DNA of 64,000 bases, taken from assembly GCF_038502225.1 (NCBI RefSeq), contig NC_091292.1, positions 45,790,699 through 45,854,698 on the forward strand, given 5' to 3'. The DNA comes from Cherax quadricarinatus (lineage: Eukaryota; Arthropoda; Malacostraca; Decapoda; Parastacidae). The notes under the pieces are model-generated. The model did no database searches. It worked only from the letters and a program-made list of their open reading frames with translations, and was not told the origin of the DNA. Position numbers and translations under genes: made by a program. Below, piece after piece: positions 61,901-64,000 of this stretch. Each line of letters starts with the position of its first letter. Position 1 is the stretch's first letter.

Positions 61901-64000
61901 ACCTTGGTCAGTGGGTAGTGGTGGAGACCTTGGTCAGTGGGTAGTGGTGGAGACCTTGGTCAGTGGGTAGTGGTGGAGACCTTGGTCAGTGGGTAGTGGT
62001 GGAGACCTTGGGCAGTGGGTAGTGGTGGAGACCTTGGTCAGTGGTAGTAGTGGGTAGTAGTGGAGACCTTGGTCAGTGAGTAGTGGTGGAGACCTTGGTC
62101 AGTGGGTAGTGGTGGAGACCTTGGTCAGTGGGTAGTGGTGGAGACCTTGGTCAGTGGGTAGTGGTGGAGACCTTGGTCAGTGGGTAGTGGTGGAGACCTT
62201 GGTCAGTGGGTAGTGGTGGAGACCTTGGTCAGTGGGTAGTGGTGGAGACCTTGGTCAGTGGGTAGTGGTGGAGACCTTGGTCAGTGGGTAGTGGTGGAGA
62301 CCTTGGTCAGTGGGTAGTGGTGGAGACCTTGGTCAGTGGGTAGTGGTGGAGACCTTGGTCAGTGGGTAGTGGTGGAGACCTTGGTCAGTGGGTAGTGGTG
62401 GAGACCTTGGTCAGTGGGTAGTGGTGGAGACCTTGGTCAGTGAGTAGTGGTGGAGACCTTGGTCAGTGGGTAGTGGTGGAGACCTTGGTCAGTGGGTAGT
62501 GGTGGAGACCTTGGTCAGTGGGTAGTGGTGGAGACCTTGGTCAGTGGGTAGTGGTGGAGACCTTGGTCAGTGGGTAGTGGTGGAGACCTTGGTCAGTGGG
62601 TAGTGGTGGAGACCTTGGTCAGTGGGTAGTGGTGGAGACCTTGGTCAGTGGGTAGTGGTGGAGACCTTGGTCAGTGGGTAGTGGTGGAGACCTTGGTCAG
62701 TGGGTAGTGGTGGAGACCTTGGTCAGTGGGTAGTGGTGGAGACCTTGGTCAGTGGGTAGTGGTGGAGACCTTGGTCAGTGAGTAGTGGTGGAGACCTTGG
62801 TCAGTGAGTAGTGGTGGAGACCTTGGTCAGTGAGTAGTGGTGGAGACCTTGGTCAGTGGGTAGTGGTGGAGACCTTTGTCAGTTGGTAGTGGTGGAGACC
62901 TTGGTCAGTGGGTAGTGGTGGAGACCTTGGAAAGTGGGTAGTGGTGGAGACCTTGTTCAGTGGGTAGTGGTGGAGACCTTGGTCAGTGGGTAGTGGTGGA
63001 GACCTTGGTCAGTGGGTAGTGGTGGAGACCTTGGTCAGTGGGTAGTGGTGGAGACCTTGGTCAGTGGGTAGTGGTGGAGACCTTGGTCAGTGGGTAGTGG
63101 TGGAGACCTTGGTCAGTGGGTAGTGGTGGAGACCTTGGTCAGTGGGTAGTGGTGGAGACCTTGATCAGTGGGTAGTATAGGAGACCTTGGTCAGTGGGTA
63201 GTATTGGAGACCTTGGTCAGTGGGTAGTGGTGGAGACCTTGGTCAGTGGGTAGTGGTGGAGACCTTGGTCAGTGGGTAGTGGTGGAGACCTTGGTCAGTG
63301 GGTAGTGGTGGAGACCTTGGTCAGTGGGTAGTGGTGGAGACCTTGGTCAGTGGGTAGTGGTGGAGACCTTGGTCAGTGGGTAGTGGTGGAGACCTTGGTC
63401 AGTGGGTAGTGGTGGAGACCTTGGTCAGTGCGTAGTGGTGGAGACCTTGGTCAGTGGGTAGTGGTGGAGACCTTGGTCAGTGGGTAGTGGTGGAGACCTT
63501 GGTCAGTGGGTAGTGGTGGAGACCTTGGTCAGTGGGTAGTGGTGGAGACCTTGGTCAGTGGGTAGTGGTGGAGACCTTGGGTCCTTGGTCAGTGGGTAGT
63601 GGTGGAGACCTTGGTCAGTGGGTAGTGGTGGAGACCTTGGTCAGTGGGTACTGGTGGAGACCTTGGTCAGTGGGTAGTGGTGGAGACCTTGGTCAGTGGG
63701 TAGTGGTGGAGACCTTGGTCAGTGGGTAGTGGTGGAGACCTTGGTCAGTGGGTAGTGGTGGAGACCTTGGTCAGTGGGTAGTGGTGGAGACCTTGGTCAT
63801 TGGGTAGTGGTGGAGACCTTGGTCAGTGGGTAGTGGTGGAGACCTTGGTCAGTGGGTAGTGGTGGAGACCTTGGTCAGTGGGTAGTGGTGGAGACCTTGG
63901 TCAGTGGGTAGTGGTGGAGACCTTGGTCAGTGGGTAGTGGTGGAGACCTTGGTCAGTGGGTAGTGGTGGAGACCTTGGTCAGTGGGTAGTGGTGGAGACC
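55913..64000 (+). repeat. Minisatellite array, 26-bp G-rich unit, at least 8.09 kb
   Basis: The unit TGGTGGAGACCTTGGTCAGT plus GGGTAG (26 bp) repeats about 310 times to the window end, with high uniformity. Common variants are GTGAGTAG for GTGGGTAG, GTGCAGA for GTGGAGA, and single-base changes scattered without obvious order. The unit has 12 G and 3 C on the plus strand. Breaks in phase occur near 57331, 57414, 60650, 60958, 61722, 62045 and 63580. Every frame meets TAG within three units, so it is not coding; long frames (for example 57231-57482) exist only where variants remove the TAG. The right end is outside the window. Confidence 0.98.
57300..57480 (+). repeat. 83-bp higher-order duplication inside the minisatellite
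   Basis: A marked variant with 5 extra bases (CTTGGCTTGGTCAG) occurs at 57331 and again 83 bp on at 57414, with the same neighbouring variants (GTATTGG, then GTAGTGGCGG). 83 bp equals three units plus 5 bp, a local duplication by unequal exchange or slippage. Confidence 0.85.

Noticed and set aside
55913..64000. CRISPR array
   Set aside because: Repeats are directly adjacent with no unique spacers, and the sequence is eukaryotic.

Overview
The window looks like intergenic or heterochromatic DNA from an arthropod nuclear genome, most likely a decapod crustacean. That assignment is inference: it rests on the mix of repeat families (Tigger/pogo, piggyBac, hAT, RTE-like, CR1/Jockey-like and Penelope-like elements) and on a short stretch of the arthropod telomere motif TTAGG near 53,234. 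No host gene, rRNA, tRNA or CRISPR array was recognised. Almost every coding trace belongs to a transposable element, and most of these are decayed. | Layout: 1-5.2 kb holds two Tigger copies, the second (2442-4779) structurally complete with an uninterrupted 597-residue transposase, matching terminal inverted repeats and TA target duplications. 5.2-9.7 kb holds two RTE-like LINE pieces in opposite orientation, forming a large inverted repeat. 9.6-13.0 kb holds fragments of two CR1/Jockey-like LINE families and a 219-bp TTAA-flanked miniature element. 13.0-17.1 kb holds one Tigger inside another, the inner one carrying two TTAA-flanked elements. 18.2-26.3 kb is a four-level nest: Tigger, containing piggyBac, containing Tigger, containing an RTE-like LINE with a 967-residue open frame. 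26.3-33.1 kb holds further Tigger, LINE and piggyBac-type fragments, including a second nearly full RTE-like copy. 33.1-43.8 kb is another four-level nest: a LINE RT gene, containing a Penelope-like element, containing a hAT element with 8-bp target duplication, containing a second-subfamily Tigger. 43.8-51.9 kb holds RTE-like, CR1/Jockey-like, RNase H-bearing and other LINE fragments plus an 817-bp solo LTR. 51.9-55.9 kb is an RTE-like copy split by a 2-kb poly(A)-tailed insertion, which itself carries a SINE and a foldback Penelope-like element with hammerhead-ribozyme-like motifs. From about 55,913 to the window end is one uninterrupted minisatellite of a 26-bp G-rich unit, about 310 copies. 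| How the parts relate: the elements do not form a pathway. They are layers of insertions whose target-site duplications let the order be read. Transposases act on element ends (TA for Tigger, TTAA for piggyBac, 8 bp for hAT), and LINE reverse transcriptases mobilise RNAs by recognising 3' tails; one tail sequence is shared here by a LINE, a SINE and two 45-bp insertions. The best candidates for something not well described are the paired diversification of Tigger ends, a poly(A)-signal/splice-donor overlap kept in six Tigger copies, the tiny tail-only retrotransposition events, the inverted-repeat Penelope element with ribozyme-like motifs, and the apparent origin of the minisatellite inside a LINE.
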